A DNA stretch of 64,000 nt from Symbiodinium microadriaticum (taxonomy: Eukaryota > Sar > Dinophyceae > Suessiales > Symbiodiniaceae): contig LSRX01001583.1 in assembly GCA_001939145.1 (NCBI GenBank), positions 1-64,000 on the forward strand, given 5' to 3'. Below are positions 22,942 through 33,648 of this stretch, piece by piece. Each line of letters opens with the position of its first letter. Positions within the stretch are counted from its first letter, which is position 1. Under the pieces are notes generated by a model. That model worked only from the letters and a program-made list of their open reading frames with translations, made no database searches and was not told the origin of the DNA. The position numbers were made by a program, and so were the translations under genes.

Positions 22942-23559
22942 TCATGTTCTCAACAGCTGGAGCTGCTGGAGCCTAAGCCTCAAGTCGGCATGTGACCCCA
23001 GGGTGACCTGCCGCCTAGCTCTACGTAGAACTGGTTCGGGCACTTCGTGAGCCATGCGACCTCGGCATACAGCGCCGGAAGTAGCGAGCAGCTCGAGCAT
23101 CTCAAACTTGTCCTCTCCAGTGTCTCCCGGTGTCTCCCGGTCCAGTCCCGGTCCCGTTCTGAGGTTCCATCTGACATCGAAGGTCTCGGCCTCGGCGGGT
23201 TTCTGGGATGCTGTGGGCATGTGGGCGACTGAGGGGGTGGCAACAGCTATGGCAAGACCATCTCCATGGCAGGTGGCTTGAGCTGTTTCCTGTGCCAAAA
23301 GTGGTCGAAGTCCACCGGCCAGGTTCTGGAGGCCGACCCATAATCCAACCGTTCGAGGCACAAGTGGCAGGAGCCGATAAGCCTTCCGTGTGACATCTGA
23401 CATCGCCTGAAGGGCCATGGAGGCGGCGACGGCAAGTCCAAGGGCCGCAGGTGACGGGTTCTGTAGAAGCTTAGCGAGACTCATAGTCATGCACCGTATA
23501 TTGATCTGCAGGGGCATGGCCATGGACAAAGAGCTTCTGCAGAAGGTGCTTTCAACCAA
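22942..23559 (-). CDS. possible minus-strand gene, 205 residues
   Basis: An ATG-started minus frame contains SPAALGLAVAASMALQAM, a hydrophobic stretch that could be membrane-associated, then basic and acidic segments (GDTGEDKFEMLELLATSG). No family was recognised. It overlaps the start of a plus-strand candidate at 23523, so at most one of the two is likely real at that place. Confidence 0.27.
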   Translation of the reverse strand: MVESTFCRSSLSMAMPLQINIRCMTMSLAKLLQNPSPAALGLAVAASMALQAMSDVTRKAYRLLPLVPRTVGLWVGLQNLAGGLRPLLAQETAQATCHGDGLAIAVATPSVAHMPTASQKPAEAETFDVRWNLRTGPGLDRETPGDTGEDKFEMLELLATSGAVCRGRMAHEVPEPVLRRARRQVTLGSHADLRLRLQQLQLLRT

Positions 23560-23850
23560 GCCGTTGGATGCTTCGATCCCCCGAATTCAGCAGGTCGGAC
23601 TGGGAGTCGGAGGGGTTTGGCTCCTTGGTTGGCTGCTTCTCGGGTACTGGGCCGAGTAGTCGACACGTCAGCAGGGTGGCTGCCTTCCCTAAAGCACCTG
23701 AGGTGGGATGTGATGTGGCCGCTGTACCTGGCAAAGAATGCTCGCTTACCGGGCGCAGAAGTTGCAGAGTTTGCGAATCGCCGCGGCGGACCCTGCAGAC
23801 TGAAACGCCAGGTATATGACTTGCTTCATTACATCTTGCTAGAGCCTTGA
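23523..23850 (+). CDS. unidentified small gene or exon pair
   Basis: ATG at 23523 reads MDKELLQKVLSTKPLDASIP, then RIQQ. After a probable small intron, about 23660-23850 reads GWLPSLKHLRWDVMWPLYLA followed by KNARLPGAEVAEFANRRGG. Both look like ordinary cellular protein. No family was recognised. It could be the first part of the ankyrin gene that follows. Confidence 0.35.
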
Positions 23851-24293
23851 TGCCTGTCAGCCGCAGTGCATTCAGATGATCCAACCAAGGTGCAAACCAT
23901 TTCTGCAGTCCGTGAGCCTGCTGCCAAAGATCAGGTCCTTCCCTCCATTCTCCTGGTTCTCCTGGATGTTTGGTGGCTGGTGCGCTTGCCTACACCCCGT
24001 GCAACAAGCGTGTGACGGGTGTGCCTTGCTGCAGGATGTCTCGAGGGGCGCCGGTTCTGAACCATGGCCAGCCCATAGAGGTGCCTGAGCTTGCAGCATT
24101 GCCAGAGCACCGGAGTGCACTGTGTCAGGAGGCAACGCTGCCCGCAGGACAGGTGTCTCAGTGCCCCTGCAGCTCGCGGACGTGCTGTGAGACTGCATCC
24201 ATCTTGCAACTTCGTTTTCTGTACTTGCCTGCACAACAAGTCTCTTTGTGGTTGCATTGCTCCCAACGGCGATGTGCATGAAGATGCTTAGGC

Positions 24294-26147
24294 ATGACAC
24301 TCGCGAGTCGTAGCATTGCATTTCAACCAATCGGGCCCGGTCGAGAAGAACATCTGTGTGGGCCAATGTCACACATGAAACATACAGGGACACACACACA
24401 CACACATGAAGCTCATCCGGCTGTCTTGACTAAACGTGTGGAAAGCGACATCGTTCCGGACTCTCGAAAACAAGGGCGATCGGCGGCAAGGCGCGATCAA
24501 GCGCAAAGGACAGCCCCAGACCCTGACCTCATAGCAAACGCGATCAATGCCATGGCCCTGACGGCTTACACGAGCTTTACTGGGAAAAGGTATGTCAACA
24601 GCTACGTGCAGCAGTACGGCGACGCTGTTGGGCTCCCAGTATTGGCGCAGCGCGGTTGGTCAGACAGAACGGTTTGATCCTGAGCGAGTGAGCTTGACTG
24701 TGGCCATATGAGCAAAGGCTTTGATCTTCGCAACGAACGATGGGTGCGGCTGGAACTGAATGCAAGCATCAGCAGGTGAGTTGTCATCGCTATGCCACAC
24801 GCAGGTATCCCCAGATTGTGAAGGAGCTCATCCACAACGAGGATCTGGGCTACAGGTCATTGCGCATCGTGGCAACTTCCTGTGGCCGTCGTTCCTGCCG
24901 TGAGTGCTGGCAGGGACCTGGTGGATGCACGCGATGACAGTGGGAACACAGCTTTGATTTACGCAGCCGCAAAGGCACATCCCCAGACTCGGCAGAAGAG
25001 AAACTCTTCCGCTGTGTTTGCTCAGGGATTCCGGCAGTGCACAGCAGCCCTGCTCCGGGCCGGCGCCGATCCAGAGCTGCCCAACCAGGGCAACGGTGAC
25101 TCGGCTTTGTCGCAAGTGCAGCCACCAGGTAGAGTCCATGTCGTAGCAAGGGGAGGCGTGTTGTGATCAGCAAAAACTGGCCAGGTGGGCGAACTCCGCT
25201 GATGGAGGCAGCAGGTGGAGGATACAAAGACATTGTCCACCAGCGCATGTTTGACATGATACGTAATGTTTTGATACGGTCTCACGGGCACAAGTCATCG
25301 AAAAATCAGCTGCACCTTCAGCTGCTCACCAGGTTTCGGCTCTGCGAATGATGCCTAAAGCCCGAAGCTCTGTTCTGGCACACGGCGGCTCCAAGCTGCA
25401 ACCTTGACCGGTCAAGCCTCGGAAACTTGCCCAGATTTCCGTCGATCTTGCTGATGATCATGGCAACACGGTCCGGGGGCTCGGTGACATCTGGTAATCT
25501 GGAGTTTGCACACAAAAAGACCATCCGCTTGACGAGGCCCTGCACTATGCGGCCTATCATGGTCATCTTGCAGTCGTCATGGAGTTGCTGAAAAGCAACC
25601 CCAACAAGGACAGTGGGGTGCTGCAGCTGTGAGAAACAGCTGTCACGACAGTATGTTCTCACGGCAAGATTTCTGTAACGTGTTTACGGCCTGAACTTGC
25701 GTCTAGCTTGGACTGTGAGAGCGAAGGACCTTAAGAACATCTATGGTCACACTGCGGCGAGTTACGCTGCTTCCAACAAGTTCAAGGAGCCTGGTTGCTT
25801 CGCATATCCTGACGGTTTTCGTAGTCCGTTTTACATGCTGTGACTTCTGCAGGCTAAAGGCATGTCTGGTTTAGTCTTTGTTCGCCCTGACATGCCCTGA
25901 CATGCAGGGCATAGCCGACGTCCTGAACAGGGCCGATCCCGCCAGATCACAAAGGACTCGGACTCTGCTTGGGGCTCTGGCTCTCTCGGTGCGGAACGCA
26001 GCTGCCAGGAGAGCCCAGGAGAAGGAGAAAGCGGACGAAGAGGCCGCCAAGGCTCAACCACGGGGAATGTGGCTTCCACCGAGAATCGGGGTGAATCCAA
26101 ATCGTGGGTCATTAGGGACACTCAAGGTGGGAAGACGAAGGAGATAG
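24294..26147 (+). CDS. ankyrin-repeat protein (multi-exon)
   Basis: Ankyrin repeats can be read in order through several short exons: about 24905-24973 (DDSGNTALIYAAAK), about 25025-25095 (CTAALLRAGADPELPNQGN), about 25174-25239 (GGRTPLMEAAGGGYKDIV), 25531-25611 (DEALHYAAYHGHLAVVMELL) and about 25714-25790 (NIYGHTAASYAASNKFKE). The last exon, from about 25908, reads GIADVLNRADPARSQRTRT. It then becomes a charged helix (RRAQEKEKADEEAAKAQ) and ends at a stop at 26145. An N-terminal exon with DPDLIANAINAMALTAYTSF (about 24520-24590) may belong to it. Ankyrin repeats bind other proteins; the partner is unknown. Frames shift between exons, as expected for small introns. The start at 24294 is tentative. 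Confidence 0.75.
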
Positions 26148-26968
26148 CAAAACCAGTGGTTGCAATTGGATTTGTGGTTGGGCGGTTTCAGAGGAGGGTC
26201 CACTGCGGGGAACCAACAATGCCAAACTGCATGCTGGTGTGGGGGAGCGCCGGACACCCGTGGCGGAATGGACCAGCTGGAAACCGCCAGCAGGTGCACT
26301 TCAGGATCGTGGAGCAGGTGACATAAGATAGAACAAGACTGCATGCTGCGGTGGGCCGTTTGCTGAACCTATATTTAGTCTATGTTGTTCCTATCTCAGT
26401 AGAACACGCATAACACGCGCCGCTGTCAAGCAGCAGCTGAGATGCAAGGAAATTGAAGACAAGATCCGCGAGCATTTGAATCAGCTGAAGTCAAAGCAGG
26501 CCATGAGCGCATAGTTGTCGAAAGAGCAGTGCGACATCTTCTGCCGACGTGACCTGCTTATGTATGTTTATGTCAGGAACATGAAGAGAAGAGCAAACAC
26601 GTCAAGGCGGCACATCCTAGTGCAAAATGTGGCTAAGTGCCGTGCTCTCGCTCTGCTTTATTGAATGCGGGTCTCTCACTGCTTTTGCAGGGGAAAGCTG
26701 AGAACCTGCATGACCGTGATGCAGAGGAGCCGGTGGCATCATACCCTAATGCGTTATGTGATGTCGGTGCAAGTGACTATAGACTCATCTGTTGACGCCA
26801 GTCGCTGCTTGCTGCACAGCCATCCCGAATGAGAAGTTGCAAGCGTTAGTGTAATGGCTCACTACGACATAAACACCAAACGAGAGATGATATCGCATCA
26901 ACAAGATTCAGGTTGTAGTCAGTTTCCTCGGTTACTGCATGGCTGACACATGAGCGGACTGGCGGCAC
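26148..26968. other. intergenic, nothing recognised
   Basis: Relatively AT-rich, with many stops in all frames. Probably the 3' flank of the ankyrin gene and the 5' flank of the next gene. Confidence 0.45.
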
Positions 26969-28213
26969 ATGGCAGCACCTTTCCTTGAGCCGATCGTGCC
27001 AGTGTCCGCGCAGGTAGGTGCACTGCCAGTGTATGCGCCGACTGTCGCTTCTTGGAGATGGCCTGCACCCGTCATCATTGGTCAGGCCCAGGCTCCCCAG
27101 GCTCCCCAGGCTCCCCAGGCCCAGGCGCCTGGGCCTGGGCGCCGATCTGTGGCTTACGTCTCGGAGCCCGTGACCGCACGCTGGGCACATGGCCAGGGCA
27201 CGGCCGGCACGGGCACGGCTTCGCCAGATCCATCCCCCCTCGTGCAGCCATGGCCGCTGCCACCGGCACAGCAGCCACCGGCACAGCAACCCCATCAAGC
27301 CTGCCTTAGCGAGCCAAGCAACGTCACGAACAATCTCGCATGCGACCTCTCCACGAAGCCTGCAGCATCACCTCCGGAAGGAGTTGACACAGAGGCAGCC
27401 ATTGTTGATCTCAAAGAGCAGATCGGTGGATTGCGTAAAGAGCTCCATGCAGTTCGCAGCAACTTGGATGCTCAGCTGCGGAAAGAGCAGCCCCAGCTCG
27501 GCGCATTGCGCCAGCGGGTGAACTCACTTTGCTCTGAACTGGCTGACTGTGGCACTGAAGCTCTGAAGATGTGTTCGGATCTCGGACATCGAGCTGCCGG
27601 TGATGCTGTTCTGCGAAGCCGCAGTGCACCTGGAGGCAATGTGTGGCGGAGGCCATCAGGCTGCCCACAAGCGCGGAATCCCGCCATCCGGCTTTCGACA
27701 GGGCCAGCAGTGTATTCCTGCATTCCAGCAACACTGTCTCCTCGCATGCTGCGAGCAGCACCAAACGCTAATGCCTCAGAACCGATCACTAGTGGAGTCG
27801 CACGACGCTGCAGCGGACGCACAGATGGGAGCAATCTTCCATCTCGAGCCCAAAGCGCGAACTCTGTGAATGTGATGACGGCGAACACCACTGCACAAAG
27901 CCTCCCCCGAAACGAGAGTGCCAGCAGCTTCGTGTTGACTGCTAAGCCTATGCAAGTTCGGACCTCCGCGTTGTCCACATTGGCCGCCCCGCACGCCCCA
28001 CCATCTCCGAAAGAGACGGTTCCGGCAAAAGCCTCAAGAGCCTGGTCACCAAATCCTGTTCCAGGATCTCTGACTCCGGAGATTTTGCGGCAGGCATCTG
28101 CGAAATCGGCGGCTTCCGACGGAACTACCTGCCACAACTGCGGTGGCCTGGCTGTCTTGGCTGATGATTGCATCAAACTTGCTTGTTCAGGCTTCGTTTT
28201 TGGTGCAAGCTAA
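26969..28213 (+). CDS. hypothetical Ala/Pro/Ser-rich protein with coiled coil, 414 residues
   Basis: This is a single uninterrupted ORF with ATG at 26969. Residues about 1-120 are Pro/Ala/Gly-rich and include a QAPQAPQAPQAQAPGPG repeat. Residues about 140-200 form a clear coiled coil (DLKEQIGGLRKELHAVRSNL, then LGALRQRVNSLCSEL). The rest is Ser/Ala/Pro-rich and probably disordered. The end carries a CHNCGG motif that could bind metal, though only one Cys-x-x-Cys pair is seen. An opposite-strand open frame (27472-28176) is judged a shadow because the plus frame is longer and has organised coiled-coil heptads. No family was recognised. Confidence 0.55.
   Translation: MAAPFLEPIVPVSAQVGALPVYAPTVASWRWPAPVIIGQAQAPQAPQAPQAQAPGPGRRSVAYVSEPVTARWAHGQGTAGTGTASPDPSPLVQPWPLPPAQQPPAQQPHQACLSEPSNVTNNLACDLSTKPAASPPEGVDTEAAIVDLKEQIGGLRKELHAVRSNLDAQLRKEQPQLGALRQRVNSLCSELADCGTEALKMCSDLGHRAAGDAVLRSRSAPGGNVWRRPSGCPQARNPAIRLSTGPAVYSCIPATLSPRMLRAAPNANASEPITSGVARRCSGRTDGSNLPSRAQSANSVNVMTANTTAQSLPRNESASSFVLTAKPMQVRTSALSTLAAPHAPPSPKETVPAKASRAWSPNPVPGSLTPEILRQASAKSAASDGTTCHNCGGLAVLADDCIKLACSGFVFGAS
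27084..27137. repeat. 9-base tandem repeat next to a perfect 22-base palindrome
   Basis: The unit CAGGCTCCC is repeated in tandem and runs into a perfect inverted repeat at 27116-27137 centred on GGCGCC. Both lie inside the coding frame of the Pro/Ala-rich protein and encode its Gln-Ala-Pro repeat. Confidence 0.9.
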
Positions 28214-28958
28214 AGCTTGGTGCCAGAGCGGGTGTTTCGTACTTTCCACTTCCGTTCAGCAGTGCTTTTGGACTTACCTGGGGCACGCTGCAAACTGTGC
28301 TTTTTCTGACAGCAACCCTCACAACTCCTTTTGCTGAGGCAATCGCCTGCCCCCTGATGCTCCCTATTGTCGGTTTTGCGGCTTGGGACGATATCGCGTC
28401 TGCCTGACATGTGTTCGGAGCGCTCTTAGCGATAGTGACACGACCTCGAGAAGGGTCAAATTTGTGAAACCAGCTGGCTTGGTTGGCCGCGGTTTAGTTC
28501 CATGTTCGTAGACAGTCACATGCCAGGCAAGAGCGCCAAGGCATTCAGTGTACCCTAGCTCCGAAGCAGAGGACTCGTGAAGCCGTTGGCTGGCAACGGT
28601 CAATAGTCTTTTAAACTGGCATCTTGTTCAGGATGCGGCAGCTGGAATCAATGATGACGCGCTGCGTGAAGAGGTGAGAAGGGGCTTTGAACACGTGCTG
28701 GATGGGAGGGTGATGCATAGCAAGCATCAACGTGACATATTTGCAGTCGCCATGTCTTGCATGTGAAGCTTCGCTGCAGGTGGTCAAGCAGCTACACGAA
28801 ATGGCTGCGAACCCAGCTTCGAATCGGGAAGGAAAGTCGTGTCGATTTTTTGCATCTTGGAGTAGTATCAATTGAGCATAGTGAGCCATGCTAGGAAAGA
28901 CTCTTGGTGTTCAACAGATTCTGTAGACACATGTTCAGTTGTTCCACTATAGGGATCT
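28214..28958. other. intergenic, nothing recognised
   Basis: Short frames only, without recognisable domains. Confidence 0.4.
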
Positions 28959-29255
28959 ATGGAGAAATATGCAGATTTCACAAAGCACGACAGGCAGAGC
29001 TGGCGAGACGAGCTTCTGAACGTAGTTGATAGGTGGTGGAATGTAGTGTTTTGCAGTCTTGTTATCATGACGAGCAATCTGGAAGTGAGGCTTCCCTACG
29101 TGCTGCGGGCTGAGAGTCTTCAAATGGCTCAGAATTTCATCGTACGGATTGCTTTTGGTGGCGAGGCGGAGAATGCTCGCATGAGTGATCGCCTGATCTC
29201 CGCCGGCTTCGGTCCGATCAGCATGCCGCAGGCTGTGCAGGCTGCGTCATGCTAG
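28959..29255 (+). CDS. hypothetical 98-residue protein
   Basis: ATG at 28959 opens MEKYADFTKHDRQSWRDELL, then NVVDRWWNVVFCSLVIMTSN and a mixed helical C-terminus (AENARMSDRLISAGFGPIS). The composition is that of an ordinary protein and the frame is complete. No family was recognised. It could be one exon of a longer gene. Confidence 0.4.
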   Translation: MEKYADFTKHDRQSWRDELLNVVDRWWNVVFCSLVIMTSNLEVRLPYVLRAESLQMAQNFIVRIAFGGEAENARMSDRLISAGFGPISMPQAVQAASC

Positions 29256-30299
29256 CCTGTGCATGGAACGTGGCTTTCGTTGAGCGCAGGCGCAGCCAAG
29301 CTCTCCTTCAGGCAGCACAGTAGGCGGTGACAGCTGCCGTCGTGTGTCAGCAGGCTCAGCAGGCACCCAGGCGAGTTTGGTTTTGTGAGGCAGCCCCAGG
29401 AGCAGGAGGCGTGCCATGGAACCTGTGCGAGAAGGGTCCCCATTGGGCCAGTCGGCTTTGTGGCACAAGCCGGGCAGGACTTGTGGCGTTGCCAGCCGAT
29501 GTCACATCAGATGGTTCCTTGCTGCTCTCTCAGGATTCCAACAACAATGAAGGATGCTGGTATGACAGGCAGCCAGACTTGTCTCCCGAAGCAGCGAAGA
29601 AGAAAGTTTCTCTGTGACAGGCCAATGGTCGCCAAGACGTCTCTCTCAGCACTGGACCTCTCGGCGCTCAAAGTTCGTGCCCCGGCAGGGGCTCAACACA
29701 GCTCACACAGAGTAGCAGCAGCTGCATATCTCTGGCAAGCAGAGTTCCCTCACCTGTTGTCTGAGGCCACGGAGGCACGCAGATTCCTATGTATTCTGCT
29801 ATGGATGCTGCTTCTGCACCTGTTGCGATGCATCTTCATCCCTGGCCATGTCGGTTGCATTCGTCCAACTTGTTCGGATTGTGCGAGCAAGCTGGGGGGC
29901 AGGTCCGCAGCCTACATCTAAGTTGACCTGTCGCTCGTGAGGTAGCAGATTGATGAGAAGCAGAAGCAAAGTTCTTCTGGTAGTTGCGAAGGCCGGCAGA
30001 CACCGAACACCCACATCTGAATATATTGATTGGCCCGAAGCGGAAAGAGCACTGGCCCACAACGAAGCTTCTCAGAAAGCAGGTTTGGACGTAACGTCAC
30101 TGATCCCAGGCTGGGAGCCCACAAAGGCCTTCCAACTCCCGTGTAGTTAGCAAATGTTTCGCCGCGTGGGATGCGCCGGGCTTGCGCAGAAAAAGCGGGA
30201 AGGAGGTCCCCATAGAGGAGTCAGAGAAGCCCGGCGGAGACTCAGGACTTCGAGCCATCCATAGAGAAAGACGATGGCGTCTCGGAGTCTGAACGAAAG
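29256..30299. other. uncertain region, possible exons
   Basis: Plus frames at about 29620-29780 (KTSLSALDLSALKVRAP) and 29950-30150 (RTPTSEYIDWPEAERALAHN) look partly coding. About 30190-30260 reads KEVPIEESEKPGGDSG and may be an early exon of the coiled-coil gene that follows. Confidence 0.3.
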
Positions 30300-32781
30300 G
30301 CGCTTTCTTGAACTCTGACACACCGCGCCGACTCACCGGCGCGGCGCAGACACGGAGAGCGCCAGGCCCTGGAGGACCAGCTGACCCGACTCCGACGACA
30401 GCACGAAGAGGACCCCGAGTGTCTGAGTGTCTTTCTGTCTTCCCTTTGTTTATTTTTTTGCTGTGTTGAGGCGGAGCTGAAGTCACAGAAGAAGATTGCC
30501 TGGGCCTGAAAGATCTGAGGTCGACGCGAATGGATAGAGAACCAGCAGATGCATGCTGTTTGCCTCAATGCAAGCAGTGGAAGCTATCGACAAGGTTGAG
30601 CTGCTCGAGAAGACTTCTGAGCAGCAGCGTGCTCTGGATGAAGCCAAGGAAAAGCCCTGCTAATCGGCAAACCTCTACAAGATTAGGCCAAAAGTGGTTT
30701 GTGGCTCACTGCTCTTGGCCTTCAGGACAAGCATCGTGAGTTTCAGCTCAACCATACAGAGCTGCAGCCTGCAGCTTGGTTGAGCTGCCCTTTTGCTTTG
30801 GGCTCACTGCTCCCGCCGTCTTTCCCTCTCTTTCTTTCTGTCTGTCTCTCTGTTGAGCGTGCAGAGGGCAGAGTTGCCTTGCAGGTTGAAGGTTGACGAG
30901 CTTGAGACGAAGCATCGCGCCAGCGTCCTCAAGGCGCAGGAGCGAGACGTCGCCTCCAAAGCGGCAGATTGTAAAGACATGTCACCCGTGCTAGTGTGCA
31001 GGAGGAGGCCGACAGGGCGAAGGACCTGGCAGACAAGCGCGAAGCTCGGCAGAGCGCCACTCAGACTGCGTGTCCATGCGTGTCCCACGACCGAAGCGAG
31101 AGGCACCAGGAGGTGAAGCAAGAGCTCGAGCGGCACAAGCAGCGGGCCGAAGTCGCTCCCTTGGCTTTCACTTCGAGTCTCTGCAACTCTGCAACCCCCC
31201 CCACTTGTTGGAGCCTTTCCCAGCACGACTTTGATCGCAGCAAAAGCCCACAAGCCGAGCAGCCTTTCGCGCAGGATCTTGCGTTTCAAGACAAGCGGGT
31301 TGAAACTCATGCCGGAACGAGTCGGCAGCGGCAGGGACAACTTCAGCGTGAGGGTCGGCATGAGCTAGAGAGAGAGACTTCCCCGATGTTCAACGCCGAG
31401 CAAATCGCAGGATCTCTAGTCCGACCCGGTAAGATCGGCAAGAGGACGCGTGGAATCTAGGCCGGATGACGAGTTGGGCTGTTCCAGCATGGGGGGGCTC
31501 AACACATCGAGGCAGCAAAACAGCACGGAAGGTTTTGTGTACCTGGTTTCGCCTCGGATGCAGTGCAAGCGTGGAACCTCGTGGCTGCGGAGGGCATGTT
31601 GGGATTCTGTGCGGTGGCTTGCAAGCTTTCTAGTGTGGAGTGCACATTGAAAGTGCAAGTGCCGTTTGTGTCCTGTGAAACTTGCTGGTGCCTGGTCAAC
31701 AAATCGCAGTTCGAGACAGCGCGAAACATCAGAAACACAGGCTCTGGAAAAGGAGCGCGACCAGCAAGAAGAAGTTGCCAGACGCCACCAGGCGGCTGCC
31801 CAAAGAATGCCTCTTCCGTGTCGTGGAAAAATCGTGAAGCGAGGGAGCTGCAAGCCCTGTGTCAGGAGCATGCTCAGCAGGCACACCAAGAGGCCACGGG
31901 GGCGGGCCCCGAAAGAGTTGTAGAGCGAGTTCGAAGTATGGCGACAGGTCACTGAGCACCTCAGCAAGCTGGAGGAGCATCAAAAGGCTTCCTGGCCGGG
32001 TGAGCGCTTTTAGCCGAGTCCTGACTTGAGCCATAGCGAGCCGAGGAGATGGTGGCTTTGAGAGAGCAGCTGAAGCGGGCGCCTCAGATCTCAGATCTCG
32101 GCTCGCGACTTCGCTACTTTGCGAATTTCGCTCGAGTGGAAGGACCGCCTCGGAGGAGAAGAAGCAGGAGGAGGAGAGAATCCAGCAGATGCAGGAAGAA
32201 CTTCGCAGGCATTGGCGCATAGAGCAGGAAGAGCCGACTTCTGTCCTTCGCAGGTGAGGGTGACAGGGTGACTGACCGCTAATTAAATGGCTCAAGATGG
32301 CTCAAGCACTCGTTGTCTGCAAGCTTCAGCTTCGGCTTTCATGCTACTGGCGCAGAAGCTGCTATTCCTCCTCCTTGTGAGGGGGGTAGCTTTCCGGGAA
32401 AGCGTTGATCGAAGCCTCGGGAAAGCTTGGACTCCACCGGGTGGTGAAGATGTATTTTCCATCATGAACGTCAGCAGCCTTGCGATTTTGGACAAGTTGC
32501 TGAAGCCATTGCATGGTGAACTGTTCAACATGACTCCATGCTGCCGTCGTTGGCTGTCATGTTGAGGTGAATACCTTTCTCTTGGAGGTTCGTATCGCTG
32601 GATGGGCGCCTCGTCAAGGGCTCGCTTTCGGCTCCAAGCCAGCGCGGCTCTCAGGTGCTGTGAAGCCTCTTCACTCGGCTGGCAGCTTGAACGACGCGAG
32701 GACATGCAAGCAAGAGCTGATGGACTTGTCCGCTGGTTCCAAGAGTTGAAGGAGGATGAGGTTCCAGACGCACGAGCTTGA
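30300..32781 (+). CDS. large coiled-coil protein (multi-exon, unidentified)
   Basis: About a dozen plus-strand fragments in changing frames all encode charged heptad-like helix. They are: about 30330-30425 (RQALEDQLTRLRRQHEEDPE), 30565-30660 (KVELLEKTSEQQRALDEAKE), 30723-30780 (DKHREFQLNHTELQ), 30889-30975 (ELETKHRASVLKAQERDVAS), 30998-31060 (EEADRAKDLADKREARQ), 31085-31160 (RHQEVKQELERHKQRAE), 31730-31810 (ALEKERDQQEEVARRHQAAA), 31835-31915 (ELQALCQEHAQQAHQEA), 31950-31995 (HLSKLEEHQKASW), 32047-32083 (MVALREQLKRA), and 32147-32255 (EEKKQEEERIQQMQEELRRH). The last exon (about 32600-32781) reads LERREDMQARADGLVRWFQE and ends at TGA 32779. A structural role is likely from the coiled coil. No motor or other domain was seen. 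Confidence 0.55.
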
Positions 32782-33258
32782 TTAGGTGTCGTTTGTTTTA
32801 TGGGCTGCGTTTTTGTCGAGATAAAACGCTCCCTGCTCGCAGCCCAAGGATGTCGTCGTGTTCAACGAAATCTTCTCCAAAGCAGCCAGCACCATCTTCA
32901 GACAGCTCTGTAACCCGCAATGGAGGCGGAATGGCTGGTATGCGAAAGACAATGTTCTCGCCTGCAGCACCTCTGGGCACTTCGGCTTTGCCACGAGAGT
33001 TCTGAATCCCGCTGGATGGGTGAAAATTTCAGGCTGCCTTGGTGAAAGCACAAAGCGGGTTGTGCTGTTGTACAATGTTGTACAAGTGCGTCGGAGACAC
33101 CGATTTCTGATGATTACTGCCTACTGGATTGTTTCTGGTCAGTAAACCACAGTGCCGGGAACAGACCCGAGCTGATCCTGTCGTGCTGCCTTGTCGCCTG
33201 CGCAATATGTCTGTTAAAACATTTTGCTCTTAGACTCTCCTGTTGTGCAAGTGCTACA
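32782..33258. other. uncertain region, no gene called
   Basis: Two plus frames (32778-33005 and 32858-33145) overlap and neither has a recognised domain. One of them may carry an early exon of the phosphatase-like gene. Confidence 0.3.
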
Positions 33259-33287
33259 CCTAAACCCTAAACCCTAAACCCTAAACC
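33259..33287. repeat. short interstitial telomere-type run (CCCTAAA)n
   Basis: About four perfect CCCTAAA units lie inside ordinary sequence. This is the telomere repeat type reported for dinoflagellates and plants. Confidence 0.9.
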
Positions 33288-33393
33288 AGTTGCTGTCTGA
33301 TGTCCCTTGTCCTCCTCCCGAGTCCGATCCCTCCGAGTCGCAGTGAAGGCTGCAGAGTGTGATGATAGGGGCCTGGCATGCCTGGCTCTATGC

Positions 33394-33514
33394 TGATAAT
33401 AGCCATAATAATAGTCATAATAATAGTCATAATAACAATAATAGTAATAATAATAATACTAATAATAGTAATAGTAATAATAATAATCATCATCATAATC
33501 ATAATAATAGTAGG
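33394..33514. repeat. AAT/ATAGTC-rich microsatellite
   Basis: An imperfect array of TAATAA, TAGTAATAATAA and ATAGTCATAA units. Confidence 0.85.
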
Positions 33515-33648
33515 TAACAAAGGATGTTTTTCGGGACTGGTCAAACAGACATCCTGCAGTCGCCGGATGATGTCGTTCATTGATGAAGCGTGTATGATCT
33601 GCACAAAGTCTATAACAACGTCTTATTTCCTGAGGTGGGGTAGTGATC

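Noticed and set aside
27472..28176. 234-residue minus-strand open frame
   Set aside because: It lies wholly inside the 414-residue plus-strand ORF, which has an organised coiled coil. It is probably the shadow of a GC-rich gene.
30804..31361. 185-residue minus-strand open frame
   Set aside because: Same reason: shadow of coiled-coil exons.
31729..32295. 188-residue minus-strand open frame
   Set aside because: Opposite strand of Glu/Gln-rich coiled-coil exons; such codons read backwards rarely give stops.
32285..32306. Two adjacent TGGCTCAAG words, like the end of the dinoflagellate spliced leader
   Set aside because: Only the last nine bases match. The rest of the leader upstream does not match well, and the site lies within the coiled-coil gene between exons, so chance or internal duplication is as likely.
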